DNA of 64,000 nt from Guillardia theta CCMP2712 (GCF_000315625.1 NW_005434586.1:168759-232758), one strand, 5' to 3'. Positions 34,616 to 46,021 are shown, numbered from the stretch's first letter. The notes: a model not told the origin generated them from the sequence alone. Program-made: numbers and translations.

Positions 34616-35857
34616 ATGGGTTTATGCGATGAAGGGACGCATAGGAAGATGAGACACCTTCGAGTGATCCCTCTTATCTTCCTGCTTCTATTGCATGTGG
34701 TGGTTGTCGAGGCATTTTCCCTTAGTCTTGGGAAACAATCCAACTCGACCAGGATCTTTGATCCCTTCAAATGGTTCAGATCTTTGAAAGGGAGCCGATC
34801 GGGGGGTTTAGAGTTAAATCGCGCGAACCGTTTGGCAGAAGGATTGAAGCATTCCGTTCGCTTCCTAGAGTCAATTGCTATGAAGATTACAAGGATATAT
34901 GAATATCGAGTAACGATGCCATTATCGAAAGAAGATTTCGATCGGGGTAAGATGTACGCTGTTGTGAAAATGTCCGAACGTGAAGACGACGGCAACGGAG
35001 GACGGGTAGTGAACATCCTCAGCTTCGGAAAACAGGTGCACAAGCTCTATGGTGTCGGAATCCACTGCCGGAAGCAATACAATATTGCTCGTAGATTGCC
35101 GAAATGGGTTCAGATGACCATTAGTGTGAGTACATGCCTTTGCTTTGTCGTGTTGGAACAAAATGTGATACATGCTCTCAGAGCTCCATTATACTCGAAG
35201 AAGAGTCTTGGCACTTTGATCACCATAACTTGACCATTGTTGATCTGCGCATCCCGAAGCTGCCGGGGTTCATTCTTCATATCACTTCTGTTCAAAAAGA
35301 GGGGCATGGCGCAAGCAATGCTCACAATCTGACGGAAACCTTACTGGCAAAGCGAGAGGTAATTCTATCCTGGTATTTGATCGGAATCTAATTTTGATGT
35401 TGCAGATTGTAAATATTGATATGACCGACATTGAGCAGTCTTGTTTGAGAAATACTCAATGCAAAAACAATTCGAACACGAATTTCGCTAAGATTGCAGA
35501 CTCAAATTACAGTGGCCCCCTATCTACTTCTTACAAGGTGCCCAAGAGACTTCGTCTTCGGTTTTTTACATTGCTCAAACGCTTCTTACTTGCTTCTCTG
35601 TAGGTGGTTGCTGTGCACTTTCCGTACTTTGGACTTCAAGACACAGCTGAGTCCCTTATCAAGGAACATCAGACCTCCTTGTGCGTCTTTCCCTTGTTCA
35701 ATCACTTTTCCGCAACACTGAACACATTCATGGAGCAGATTCCTGAAGACCCACAAGCTCATAATGGTGAGCGATCGTTATTCTGCGCTTGTTATTTTGA
35801 CTGAACTTCTTTCGGAAAATAGAACTCCTGGGTCGAATGGAATGTGCTTCCGTTTAG
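34616..35857 (+). CDS. Phosphatidylinositol-transfer-protein family member with plastid-type signal peptide
   Basis: PITPs carry phosphatidylinositol and phosphatidylcholine between membranes. Five exons close exactly: 34616-35125, 35182-35358, 35406-35537, 35604-35766, 35823-35857 (338 residues). After about 110 residues comes YRVTMPLSKEDFDRGKMYAV, equivalent to the conserved first strand of PITPs, then VHKLYGVGIHCRKQ, ILEEESWHFDHH (the EExW motif), VNIDMTD and VVAVHFPYFGLQDTAESLIK near the end, all in the family's order. The N-terminus has VIPLIFLLLLHVVVVEAFSL, a signal peptide with Phe at the cleavage point, as for a complex plastid. The Met at 34649 is an alternative start. A signal peptide is unusual for this normally cytosolic family. 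Confidence 0.83.
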
Positions 35858-36259
35858 TGAGGTATGCATGATATTTCTTGTTGACAAGTCTGAGAGAATT
35901 ACGAAAGATCGAAGAGATGTTCATCACGCAGGCTCAGCAACAAGTCACCACTACAAAACATTCTCCGGCCGATACTCTCCGAAACACGTCTCAACGTGAA
36001 ATTTAGCTTGGTATTGTCGCCGTCATGTTGTTTTATGCTCTTGATGCTTTGATTCTCTGATGATCTTAACCAGAAAATGGTGTCTGTCCCTGCGATGAAT
36101 GATTACTATGTCTTATAGCATCCTCGACTCCAAAATCCTCGCACCTGCGAATTCCATGCTCGTCGAGTGGCGCATGGCAGGGTCGTGGCCAAACAATTCG
36201 CCTGAACCAATGCATGTTTTGCTTTTGCTCCTCCCACTTCCTGTCAAAGGGATCAGAGC
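35858..36259. other. Convergent intergenic region
   Basis: About 400 bases between the PITP and ankyrin gene stops. No coding signal, repeat or recognised site seen. Confidence 0.6.
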
Positions 36260-37115
36260 TCAGAGAGAAGCAAACGACCTCTCATTAATGCAATACTTGT
36301 CAATCATTTCAATGATCTTCCGTTGCCTGGAGTCCTCTGCAATGCTTCTCGGCGTTCTGCCATCCCATGTCGTCTCATGGATGTTCGCTCCATGCTGAAG
36401 ACAAGAGAGTCATACCATACCAACACGCCCATCGGACTCATCTACCTGGATGAGAATCTCTGCGATCTTAACATGCTCCTGCTTCACCCCATGCGCAGCC
36501 CAATGCAATGCTGTCCACTGGTTCCAGTCTGTATGCCTCGTAAGAGGCAAGGACTGGCAGAAAGGAGCCCTCGTTACCTTGCGCATTCACATCGACTTGA
36601 TGATTCATCAGCAGTTTCACCGCATCGACCTTTCCAAACGCCGAAGCGTAAATGAGCGGGGTAAAGTTGACCATTGGCAGGGAATCCCTCTTGTTCACAT
36701 CTGCTCCCTGGCCGATCATCTCCATCATTTTACCCGTCCTTCCCTTGCGGCATGCCCAATATAGTTTATCTTGTATCCTCTTCCTCCGCTTCTCTTGGTC
36801 CACCCACAAGTCTGACTGGGGAACAGAAAAGTTCATCATCCCTCCAATAGCTTTCTTCCCGAGGTTGAAGAGTATCGGAATGGGCCCAGCTAGCAAGGAT
36901 TCATCGTTAGATTGCTTCCTCCCATCATCCCCGGACTTGACGTTCTCAGCATCAGCTACTAGCAATCGGCTCTTGCACCCAACAAGGTCAAACCTCGGCC
37001 TGAAGCAATTTACGCTGCTAGATACCCCGTTCGTGAAGCAGACGAGCGAAAACAGCACCAGCTGGGCTAGAAGATGCCGGCAAGGACAGGAGAGGCCGAT
37101 ACTATAAGATTGCAT
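36260..37115 (-). CDS. Ankyrin-repeat protein with N-terminal signal peptide
   Basis: The chosen start at 37115 gives QSYSIGLSCPCRHLLAQLVL followed by FSLVCFTNGVSS, a signal peptide. After about 90 residues three to four ankyrin repeats follow: LYWACRKGRTGKMMEMIGQG, ADVNKRD, TPLIYASAFGKVDAVKLLMN, then, after an intron (GTAACG to CATACAG), DWNQWTALHWAAHGVKQEHV and, after another (GTAGAT to TTCAG), HGANIHETTWDGRTPRSIAE. The stop is TGA at 36260. Phases close at each joint. A longer frame begins at 37214 but would place the signal peptide internally. An ER or plastid location is inferred from the presequence. Ankyrins bind proteins; the partner is unknown. Confidence 0.8.
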
Positions 37116-37508
37116 GAATCCCCGTGATCTTCTCCTCCCTCCTCTCTCTCCCCCCCCTGTACCCATGTTCACCACCTGTGGTCGCATCGCCGTCCCCGCC
37201 ATAGTCTCCCGCATACCCCCTCTGACCCCTCACCAACCGTTACAATTTCCGTTTTCCCCGTTACATCCACTCGTGTTCTTCGCTCGCTCGACAACGGTCA
37301 GATGGCGCGAGACGACGGGCAGCCATGGCCTGCGAGGAGGAGGACGCTAGAGGGATAGGGAGGTAGAGGAGCCGAGGCTTCCAGAAGACGTGGATCAGGT
37401 TGTGGAGAAGAAGTTGCACAAGCACTGGATAAGGAGAAGGACGCGGAGAGCAGGAGACGCTCTGCAGAGCAAACGCGGAACAGCTTCCAATCGGCTAAGC
37501 TGCTCATC
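37116..37508. other. Divergent upstream region
   Basis: 393 bases between the secretory ankyrin gene and the RRM/RD gene; C/T-rich near 37130-37160. No clear TATA box or repeat array. Confidence 0.55.
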
Positions 37509-38256
37509 ATGCCGGGCTGGCTCGTACACATAGAAACAGAGAACGGTGGGCTCACGCCCGATGATATAGAAAAGATTAAGTCAGGTGGGTTTGTCACAAT
37601 TCATGCCTCTCTTCTGCGTAGTGCTGACTAGGCTGTCGCAGAGGTTGTTCGCTATGGAAAATTTAGGGATGTCAGTTCATCGATGTATGACCGACAAGCA
37701 GATAAGTAGGAGATGATTTATTTTTAGTTTCTCGTTTCTGAATTTTTTTCTGAAGAAGAAAGATGGTGATCGAGTATGAAAACCGAGTTGACGCCGAAGA
37801 TGCCCTCTGTAACCATGAAAATGCAGCACTTATGAGAAGAGGATTGACTTTGATTCAGGTGGAATGCATGCGACAGAAATCGCAGACGGAGTATTCTTGA
37901 AAGTGCTCATAGATGCCCAGAAAGATCCGGATCCCAACGACACCATGAATAGCCATGACAACAATCAACACGGGTTGCCGAGGGACCGCTACGGGTCCAA
38001 GGACAACCATGGCAGGTCAAGGTCTCATTCTCGAGGAAGGAGAGACAAGTACTCGCAGCAATCTCCACGATCTCCTCCGAGGTTCCAAGAGCGTCCAAGG
38101 GACATGAGGGCTCAAGGGTACAGGGACGAGGAGAGGCCCTGGCACAGGGATGATGCGAGGGACAGAGAGAAGGACAGAGAACGAAACCGCGACCGTGATC
38201 GTGAGCGAGACAGGGACAGAGATCGGGACCGGGACCGGGACCGGGACCGGGATCGT

Positions 38257-38308
<52 letters not shown>

Positions 38309-38559
38309 AGGACAGGGACCGAGATAAGGAAAGAGACAACAGAGACAGGGATCGTGATCGTGATAGAGATCGTGATCGTGATAGAGATCGTGATCGTGAT
38401 AGGGATCGAGATCGTGATAGAGATCGTGACCGAGATAGGGATCGCTTCCGGGACAGGGACCGAGACCGATCCTGGGAGGAAAGGGATCGTCATGGCATGC
38501 GAGGGAGAGAGCATCATAGGGATCGCGGATATTCGCACTCTCAGTCACCGAGGATGTGA
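37509..38559 (+). CDS. RRM protein with long Arg-Asp repeat tail (splicing-factor-like)
   Basis: Four exons close in phase (37509-37584, 37642-37705, 37756-37858, 37921-38559; 293 residues). The N-terminal 80 residues form a divergent RRM: LVHIETENGGLTPDDIEK, VVRYGKFRDVSS, MVIEYENRVDAEDALCNHEN and RGLTLIQ, matching the last two strands of U2AF-homology-type RRMs. The C-terminal part is RS-type at first (HGRSRSHSRGRRDKYSQQSP), then about 45 RD/RE dipeptides (38205-38460), and ends YSHSQSPRM. Alternating charged dipeptides of this type occur in splicing proteins such as U1-70K. It is likely nuclear and phosphorylated or condensate-forming. The repeat is coded by both GGGACC/AGGGAC and GATCGT codons, so selection is probably on protein. 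Confidence 0.8.
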
Positions 38560-38720
38560 TCAAGACCCAGGTGTGATGCTGATCCAGCCTGATGCACGCG
38601 GCCATCCTATTCAGAGACTAAGGCACTCCTACCAGCCGAAATTATTAGAGAGCTTGAGAAAAACGAGGTCACAACATACGCTCTCTAATCGTTCATTGAA
38701 AATTTATAGTAACAGAATTT

Positions 38721-39991
38721 TCAATCTTTCTTCTTCGGTTTGAGGGGCATGGTATCAGTGGTTGGATCAATGCCAACTTCGATTGCTCTCTTGATCTCCT
38801 CTTCCTGTGCCTTCTGCAGCGCCCTTTCTCGCTCCTGCTGTTCAATCTCTTCAGATTCCTTCTTTCTCACCTCTGCTTCCTTGACTTGCTCGGCCTTCAT
38901 CCTTTGCCTCAACTGAAGGTTCAAGTCATCAACTGCCAAGGGGGACGCAACCAGTCAAGACGCACCTCTGCATCCTCCATTTGTTGGAACTCTCTCTCTT
39001 TCTCAATCTTCTTCTGAGCAGCCTTCCTTTGTACCTCCTCGTACTTCCTCCGCGCCTGCTCCTCCGCCGCCCTTGATGCCTTCAGGATTCGGTCCCTCTC
39101 CATCAAGGCCTTGCTCTTGGACTGCTCCGTCACTCCAGAACCTTTGTCGGCCTTCATCACAGCAGCAGAAGCAGCTCGCCTTTCCTCCGCGTCCTCCTAA
39201 ATTGCAATGAAGAAGATTCAGTAACAGCACATGATATTCAGAGAAATTACAATCCGATCACTCATCTCTTGGACGCGGATGACTGACTGCGCCCTCCTGA
39301 CAGCATCGGAAGAAGCCAGGAAAGCTTGCTCTTCTGCATCCAATACCATCCTTTCCACCCCGTTCTCCGCTGCTTTCAAGGAGTTTGGCCAGCAAACCTT
39401 CCTCGCTGGTTCGGCGGCAGAGCCCTCAGTCACTTTGCTGTGAAATCCCGGCATGCACTGACCATTGGGGTCAGGAACAAGTGGCGATTGGATTTTGTCC
39501 ATAAGAGGCTTCCGCTTGGCTCGGTCAACTGTCGACTCTGTTTTCTGATTCGAGCTTTTATCTTCCTGGTACGGTTTGACATCCACTTTGATGACCTGCT
39601 GCAGTTTTTCGACCACAGGCTTTACCTCATCAATGTCTGCATGAGCGAACACGGGGAACAAGGTGCAGAACATGAAGAGTAGGGATCGAACAGCGATTTG
39701 AACAGCAAGTCTATCCGATCTCCATGTCAGCTTGTCCAAGCAAGGATTGGATACACAAGAGGTTTTGTGCTTTATAATTTCTGACTCACCCGACGCCACG
39801 ATTGAATTTTTTTTGTGCTTTGGAAAGAAAAATGCAGGAATTTGGATGTTTCTTATCTTATTGTTAGCCTCACTACAAATCAAGTTTGGCAGTCTTGCCA
39901 TCGGAGTAAAACCCAACGTAGTGCCAAGATTTGCCAGGAACAAACAACATACCAGACTGTGAAGGAGCAACCTTCCAGGCATCATCGCCAT
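38721..39991 (-). CDS. Predicted thylakoid-lumen-type coiled-coil protein
   Basis: Three exons close in phase (39991-39251, 39196-38966, 38912-38721; 387 residues). The N-terminus has PGRLLLHSLVCCLFLANLGT then TLGFTPMARL, a signal peptide with Phe at the cleavage site. About 95 residues later a second hydrophobic segment, VRSLLFMFCTLFPVFAHADI, ends in AHA, typical of a thylakoid lumen signal. A region with two cysteines (DPNGQCMPGFHS, ARKVCWP) follows, then a long charged coiled coil (ARRKYEEVQRKAAQKKIEKE, EIEQQERERALQKAQEEE), ending LKPKKKD. So a tripartite presequence is predicted: ER/plastid entry, then thylakoid translocation. Function unknown. The second intron is placed at GTGCGT to CTTCAG because only this acceptor keeps the frame. 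Confidence 0.78.
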
Positions 39992-40433
39992 GTTCGTTTT
40001 TACCTCCTCGCCAGATCACATGAATCACAAACGCTCGTGCTCGCCCTCGATACCTTGCTCCCCCTCCCCCCTCCCAGGGCTCTCGCTCTCTCCGACATCT
40101 CTCCTTATGAGGCTTGTTTTAAATGTTTTTAAAATTAAAATCAACTATGAGAGAGAAGATCATATATACATTTTATACAGAAACAGGTTCTACCGCACTA
40201 TCAATAATACAACTATATTTAGTTCAAAATCTCCTCAGTTTTAAATGTTATTTAGGTTCTTAAAATATTTTTCTGGCATTGAGTTTTAAATCGGACACCT
40301 GTCAGTCCAATCTAAACCACAGGATCTACCCCTCCTCTTCAAACCCCCACCCCCTATTGCATCATCTTCTCCGAGAACATATCGAGGGTATTTTGAGTAC
40401 CCTACCCCGAGTTTCCAGACCAGGAGCGCCGCA
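39992..40433. other. Divergent upstream region
   Basis: AT-rich around 40110-40280 (runs such as AAATGTTTTTAAAATTAAAA), then CCCCTACC/GGGTA words at 40330-40415 just before the RPT1 start. Core promoter elements not resolved. Confidence 0.55.
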
Positions 40434-41837
40434 ATGGCTAAGGGAGAGTGCCAAACGACGAACCGTGGGGACTATGCCTCGGATGACGAGGATGAGAAGC
40501 CAGTCCAGGCTCTTGATGAGGAAGATATTGAGCTGCTCAAGACGTATGGACTTGGTCCCTACACGAAGTCTATCAAGGAGTTGGAGGAAGACATCAGCAA
40601 GATGAACAAGCGAGTTAACGACATTCGAGGTGTGAAAGAGTCCGACACTGGCCTCGCTCCTCCGAGCATGTGGGACGTTGTTGCGGATAAGGAGATGATG
40701 CAGCAGGAGCAGCCGCTACAAGTTGCGCGATGCACGAAGATCCTGAATGCAGGGCAGGACGATGCGAAATATATGATCAACGTGAAGCAGATTGCGAAGT
40801 TTGTTGTCGGCTTGGGTGATCGAGTTGCAGCGACTGATATTGAGGAAGGCATGCGAGTTGGAGTAGATCGCACCAAATATCAGATTCAGATCCCTCTCCC
40901 ACCTAAAATTGATCCAACTGTCACCATGATGCAAGTTGAGGATAAGCCCGACGTGACATACAATGATGTGGGAGGATGCAAAGAGTCTCTGGAAAAGCTG
41001 CGTGAGGTTGTCGAGCTTCCTCTCCTGCATCCCGAGAAGTTTGTCGCTCTCGGTATTGATCCTCCAAAGGGTATCCTGCTTTATGGTCCTCCTGGAACGG
41101 GCAAAACCCTTTCAGCACGCGCAGTTGCGAACCGTACGGATGCCTGTTTCATTCGAGTGATTGGCAGTGAGCTCGTGCAAAAGTATGTTGGTGAAGGTGC
41201 GAGAATGGTCAGAGAGCTTTTCCAGCTTGCTCGTTCGAAGAAGGCCTGCATTGTGTTTTTTGATGAGGTTGACGCGATAGGTTCGTTGTTGCCCTGGTTT
41301 CTTTTGTGCATGCTGAATCGTTCCCTCAGGTGGTGCCCGTTTCGACGATGGAGCTGGTGGCGACAATGAGGTTCAGAGGACTATGCTTGAAATCGTGAAT
41401 CAGCTGGATGGTTTCGATGCAAGGGGTAACGTCAAGGTCTTGATGGCTACGAACAGACCCGATACTTTGGATCCTGCATTGCTAAGGCCAGGAAGAATGG
41501 ATCGCCGTGTGGAGTTTGGTGTTCCTGATCTTGAGGGGAGAACAGAAATTTTCAAGATCCATTCAAGCAACATGAACTGCGACCAGAACATTCGTTTCGA
41601 ACTCCTCGCGCGCCTTTGCCCTAACTGCACTGGAGCAGACTTGCGATCGGTTTGTACTGAGGCAGGAATGTTCGCCATCAGGGCCCGTCGAAAGCAGATT
41701 TCCGAGAAGGACATGCTTGATGCCATCAACAAGGTTATCAAGGGATATGCCAAGTTTTCTGCAACTCCCAAGGTGAGAATCGCATGCCTTGCTTGTGTAA
41801 ACTACTCACTTCCTTGCAGTACATGGTTTACAACTAA
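40434..41837 (+). CDS. RPT1: 26S proteasome regulatory ATPase subunit 7 (RPT1)
   Basis: One of six AAA+ ATPases that unfold proteins for the 20S proteasome, in cytosol and nucleus. Three exons close exactly: 40434-41280, 41330-41772, 41820-41837 (435 residues, against about 433 in human PSMC2). The order is: N-terminal coiled coil ([17 protein letters not shown]), OB domain with [20 protein letters not shown], Walker [29 protein letters not shown], Walker [10 protein letters not shown], the second region of homology [20 protein letters not shown], and sensor-type [20 protein letters not shown]. The last exon codes only YMVYN and stop; such C-terminal residues contact 20S pockets, although a true HbYX motif is not obvious. 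It is highly conserved. Confidence 0.98.
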
Positions 41838-42100
41838 ACATTTGGACTTCTGTCAATCGAACGCAACTGGTCCTGATTTGACACTTTGCCAAGTTGCTGG
41901 GTGGTGTTGCTCTCACGTGGGTTTTCTTGGTTGTAGTTACTGATCACCGGAAATATTCATTGAATTCATGGAATTGAAGATGATTGGCATGCATTGGTGA
42001 TGACGATGAAATTATTTTGGAAGAATGTTTCATTGTTTGGGAAAGAGATACGTGAAATAATATCCAGTCTGTACCTTGCCAGAAGCCAGACATGGAGCAC

Positions 42101-43434
42101 TTAGCCGTTGTATATCTTTCTCTCACTAGGAGGCAGCCTCTCAACTCTAACAGCAGCAGCATAAGCTCCGTGCTTAGTGTACAGCCACTCGTGCAAAGAT
42201 TCCATCGTCTTGAGAGTTTGCGCGTTCTGCAAGTCTTGTATCACGACAGCTGAAGAGTCAAGACATCACTGACCTGCTTCACGCCCTCCAATGACTTCGC
42301 CTCCCTCTTCCCCCTCTCCTCTGCGATCTCGATGCCTTCGTCTGAAATCCCAACAAATCGCAGTCTGTACTGCCAGCATTGCGCCTCTCCGCACCATCGA
42401 CCAGGAGCAGAGCCTTCGATCGCACCGGAGCTGGAAGCGAAATGAATGACCTCAGGAGCTCAGGGTGGAGGTAGGGAAGAGTCGGGAGGAGGAGGGAGGG
42501 GGAATGTTTGAAGAAGCACCGAACCTTTGAGCAGGAGGCAGCGCAAAAACCCACTCAAAGATGGCCTTGGTGCGGTTCAAGTGGAAGTCGGAGGTGACAA
42601 CCAGTAGCCTGTCGTTTGCAGTCACAGCCTTCGACCCGCTCCTCGCGTCATAGCTTCTCACCTTCTCCATCCTCGGATATCTGAGTGCATCACGCGGGTG
42701 AACCAAGCATTCCCGATGGTGTCCCATGCCTGTGCCTCCTGCACGATGTGCTTCGCGTCCACCCCAGCCCTTGCAAGCATGTGACTGTGCAGCTATCTCC
42801 TTCTCCTCCTGCCCAACCTGATCAGGTACTGGGCGGAAGCAGAAGCTTCAGTGACGGGAAAGCCCTCGGAGTCAATGACACTTGGCGTGTGAGCAGTGCC
42901 AGCACTTGTAGTAACGATCCTGAGCTTCTGACTTGTGTGCAAACATGAGTGCGATGCTTGCCAGTGAAACATCCTACTTCTTGCCCTTGCAGCACTTGTA
43001 GAGCTCGGCAACAGCGTCGCATCGTCTCTTCGTCCATTCCGGCAAGGAACCGTCTTTACTCTGAGGTCCTCCACCGAGAACCACCACAGCATCGTACCAT
43101 TCGCAATCTGCATTCACAACCAAGTCACCTTGACACGTCTCCTTTCGATGCCCCTACCTGTCGTACAGAACTGAGTCTCCTGGGTGATGGACTTGATCCC
43201 TCTTTTCACGCTCTCTGTGATACTCTCAGTCAACGCGTGACTCTTGTCCTGAGCCATGGCAGGCGTGAGTATCTACGAGGTGAAGTGCTAGTGCATGACC
43301 TCACTACTGAAGTGTCGAGGGTTCAAGGCATAAACCATGCAGCAAGTCAGGCAGATGAGCAGGACGAGGAGGTGCAGCCATGAAGTTCGTCTGGATGCCT
43401 CGAACAGCCTCCTCCTGCCCGCCACTCCCACCAT
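42101..43434 (-). CDS. DUF218 (YdcF/SanA/ElyC-like) membrane-anchored protein
   Basis: The N-terminus has WLHLLVLLICLTCCMVYALN, a signal anchor or signal peptide. The spliced frame then gives YDAVVVLGGGPQSKDGSLPE, TTSAGTAHTPSVIDSEGFPV, TEASASAQYLIR, AGVDAKHIVQEAQAWDTIGN, LLVVTSDFHLNRTKAIFEWV and a C-terminal RLRFVGISDEGIEIAEERGK. These are the conserved strand, GTxH, AxYL, TxxNA and SDFHxxR elements of DUF218, a Rossmann-like family found in bacterial envelope proteins and in plants. Introns are 45-55 bases. The last exon ends SLHEWLYTKHGAYAA and PPSERKIYNG with TAA at 42101. An alternative first Met is at 43494. Activity unknown; a role in the secretory or plastid system is inferred from the N-terminus. 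Confidence 0.82.
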
Positions 43435-43541
43435 CTTCGCGCCTACCTCCCCACTCGTTCCCTGCCCGGCATGCTGGCCGGGTGCTGGCTGCAAAAATCA
43501 ACTACTAGCTGGTTTGCCTGGCGCCGCCTGGTCATTAGAGG
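43435..43541. promoter_or_regulatory. Short bidirectional promoter region
   Basis: Only 107 bases separate the head-to-head DUF218 and DnaJ starts (or less if the DUF218 start is at 43494). One GCATGC lies at about 43468. No TATA box seen. Confidence 0.5.
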
Positions 43542-45112
43542 ATGGCGATGGCGGTATCGGTCGCAATGGTGGTGCTCGAGCTCATGGCGACGCCAGCGGG
43601 AGCCTTCGTTCGTGCAGGAGGGCTCCTCCGTTCCTCCCTCTGTTACGGGCAGACAACCTCACATGCTCGCCATCTCTCCAGCTTCGCAAGCTGCCTGGGT
43701 GCGCGGAACCCGTTCGCTCCTCCACCCCTGTACAGGCCCAGGGCCCGCCATGGCGGCGCAGGAGCTCGGGGAATGCGAGCAGAGGCGGATTACTATGGCA
43801 GGCTCGGAGTGAACAGAAACGCCAACGAGGCCGAGATCAAGAAAGCTTTCCGCCAAAAGGCAAGGCAGCTTCACCCCGACGTGAACAAGAGCCCCAACGC
43901 CCAGGAGCAGTTCCAGCAGGTGTCGGAGGCTTACGAGGTCCTCTCAGACCCTCAGAAGAGAAGCCTGTACGATCAGTTCGGAGAGGCGGCTGTCAAAGGC
44001 TCGGGTGCAGGTGGCCCAGGCTTCTCTGACTTTGGCGACTTCAGCCCCTTTGGAGACATCTTCGACACTTTCTTCGGAGGAGGAGGAGGAGGAGGGAGGT
44101 CAAGGAGGAGGGATGGACCGCAGCAGGGGGACGATCTCCGTCTCGACCTTGAGATCGACTTCATGAAAGCCATCTTCGGAGGAGACGAGAAGATCACCAT
44201 CTCTCATCTGGAGTCATGTGGAACATGCGAGGTCGAGGAGAGGAGATCCAGGTCCCGGCTGACGCTCAGTGGCAGGGCTCGGGGATGAAGCCTGGCACCA
44301 AGCCAAGAACCTGCGGCACGTGTGGAGGATCGGGAGTGGTGACTCAGGTGATGAGGACGCCCATCGGTATGATCCAGCAGCAAGGCGTCTGCCCGCAGTG
44401 CAAGGGCAACGGTCAGATTGTTGACGAGTACTGCGGGACGTGTAGCGGGAGAGGGAAGTTGCAGAAGTCCAAGCAGCTGATGATCACCATCCCTCCTGGG
44501 GTCGACAATGGTAGCAGGTTGCGGATCAGACAAGAAGGCGACGCTGGGGCCAAGGTGCGGCCCTGTTGCTGCTGGAGCTGCATGCTCGTTGGTCACTGGT
44601 GCTGCTTGGCAGGGCGGACCGCCGGGAGACCTCTATGTCTTCTTGTCGGTGAAGCCGAGCAAGGAGTTCAAGAGGGAAGGGTCAGACATCTTCTCTAACG
44701 TACAGGAGCAGCGGCACCCTCGTTCAGCCGCTGACGCAGCGCCGCAGGTGCAGGTCAGTTACATCGACGCCATCCTTGGAACCGAGGTAAAGGTGGCCAC
44801 CCTGGATGGGACCATCGACCTCAAGATCCCTGCTGGATCTCAGCCCGAGACGGTGCTGGGCGCTGTCGGGAGGTCCTGTGGGGTTGACGAGTCGGCATGC
44901 AGGTCATGAAGGTGGAAAACAAGGGAGTCCCGATTCTGGGCAAGAAGAATGCCCGCGGGAATCAGTTCGTGACAGTCAAGGCAAGTCGTTAGGCAAGGGG
45001 AGACTGCCGCTGCGTCCTGACGCTCTGCCGATAGGTTGCGATCCCAACGAGCATCACGCGAGAGGAGAAGGAGATCCTCGCCCAACTCAAGTCCAAGTCA
45101 AACAAGGTTTGA
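43542..45112 (+). CDS. dnaJ: DnaJ (type I Hsp40) co-chaperone with plastid-type presequence
   Basis: Stimulates Hsp70 and binds unfolded proteins. Six exons close exactly: 43542-44231, 44276-44554, 44613-44699, 44748-44852, 44903-44980, 45035-45112 (438 residues). The J domain starts [20 protein letters not shown] with HPD in [11 protein letters not shown]; a Gly/Phe region follows ([20 protein letters not shown]). Zinc-finger CxxCxGxG units appear as [16 protein letters not shown] and CGTCSGRG; the first unit is split by an intron (SCGTC then EGSGM). The C-terminal domain has [15 protein letters not shown] and [20 protein letters not shown]. The N-terminus ([21 protein letters not shown]) is a signal peptide with Phe at +1, then an Arg/Ser/Ala-rich transit region. 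The intron after 44980 is GC-AG (AAG, GCAAGT). Confidence 0.93.
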
Positions 45113-45205
45113 CCCGCGGCCACCGTGGTTCGGACATGTTTCTCTCCATGACACTCCTTGCAGTGAGGCTGGTAACTCTCGTTCCCTGCCTCGAGTAGAA
45201 TCGTA

Positions 45206-46021
45206 TCATGAAGCTCTGCTGAGAGTAAAGCTCGCGAGCACTGCAGGAGGGACTACAAGAAGAAAGTTCCGCAGCACATCCTTGCGATGCCTCTCTGCAC
45301 ATGACGTCAAGACTGACCGATCGACCTTCTCGTCCCTTACCTGCCTGTCGGTGGTTTCTGTCGACCCGCTCATGTCGTCACTGGAAGTCTCTCGCGAGAC
45401 TTTCTTCTGCACAAGCTGCCTCAGCATGTCCGCAGTAGGCAGCTCCTCGGTCCTGTTCGCTCCCTCCAACTTTCTTGCCAGGACTTTGAGCTTCTCTATC
45501 CGCTTGTGCACCTCTTCCTGGCTGTACCGCTCCGTCAGAGCCTCTGCTGGACATGACTGGAATCAAGTCGGTCAGCAGCAGCCAACCGAGGCGATGCTGT
45601 CGTCTACCTCCTCGATCTGCTTCCTTATAGCGTTGTTGCTCTTCTGTACCCTCTCCCTGTGCTCCCAACGTCAATCCATCAGACAGCCCACCTGCCTCAC
45701 CTCAATGCTTGCAAGCGTCGTTGGACCTCCTCAGCTCGCTGAGATCGCGTCCTTGGCGTCAAGTTGCTGGGTTCCGACAGTCTCAACTCGGTCTGGTCCA
45801 AGGGATCTGCTTGCCTGCCAGCGCCATCACTTCTCGCACAAGTCGATCCTCCTCCTCCACCAGTTGACCCAGCCGCACTTGCCTTGCTGCTGCTTCGTAG
45901 GAGCTCGTGAAGGTAACTCCTGACTTGGCTAGTTGCGCGCGCATTTCCGCCTCCTGAAATGGCTACAAAGAATGGTGAGCATGCAGGTGCCTGTAGAGTC
46001 GTCATCCGAACCTGCAGCCAT
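45206..46021 (-). CDS. Tail-anchored coiled-coil protein
   Basis: The start at 46021 is chosen because splicing the 52-base intron that follows (GTTCGG to TTTCAG) joins AAG to GGNARATSQVRSYLHELL in frame. A Gly/Ser/Thr linker, then heptad-like helices (RTRSQRAEEVQRRLQALRE, VQKSNNAIRKQIEE, EEVHKRIEKLKVLARKLEGA, ADMLRQLVQKKVSRET) follow. The last exon encodes RHRKDVLRNFLLVVPPAVLA then SFTLSRAS and TGA at 45206, a C-terminal membrane anchor with almost no tail. Coiled coil plus tail anchor is the layout of SNARE-like and USE1/SEC20-like proteins, but no diagnostic zero-layer residue could be assigned. Likely in ER, Golgi or mitochondrial outer membrane (inference). Confidence 0.68.

Noticed and set aside
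37907-38605. Minus-strand frames rich in Ile/Thr/Val or His/Asp across the RD repeat
   Set aside because: Shadows of the Arg-Asp repeat on the other strand.
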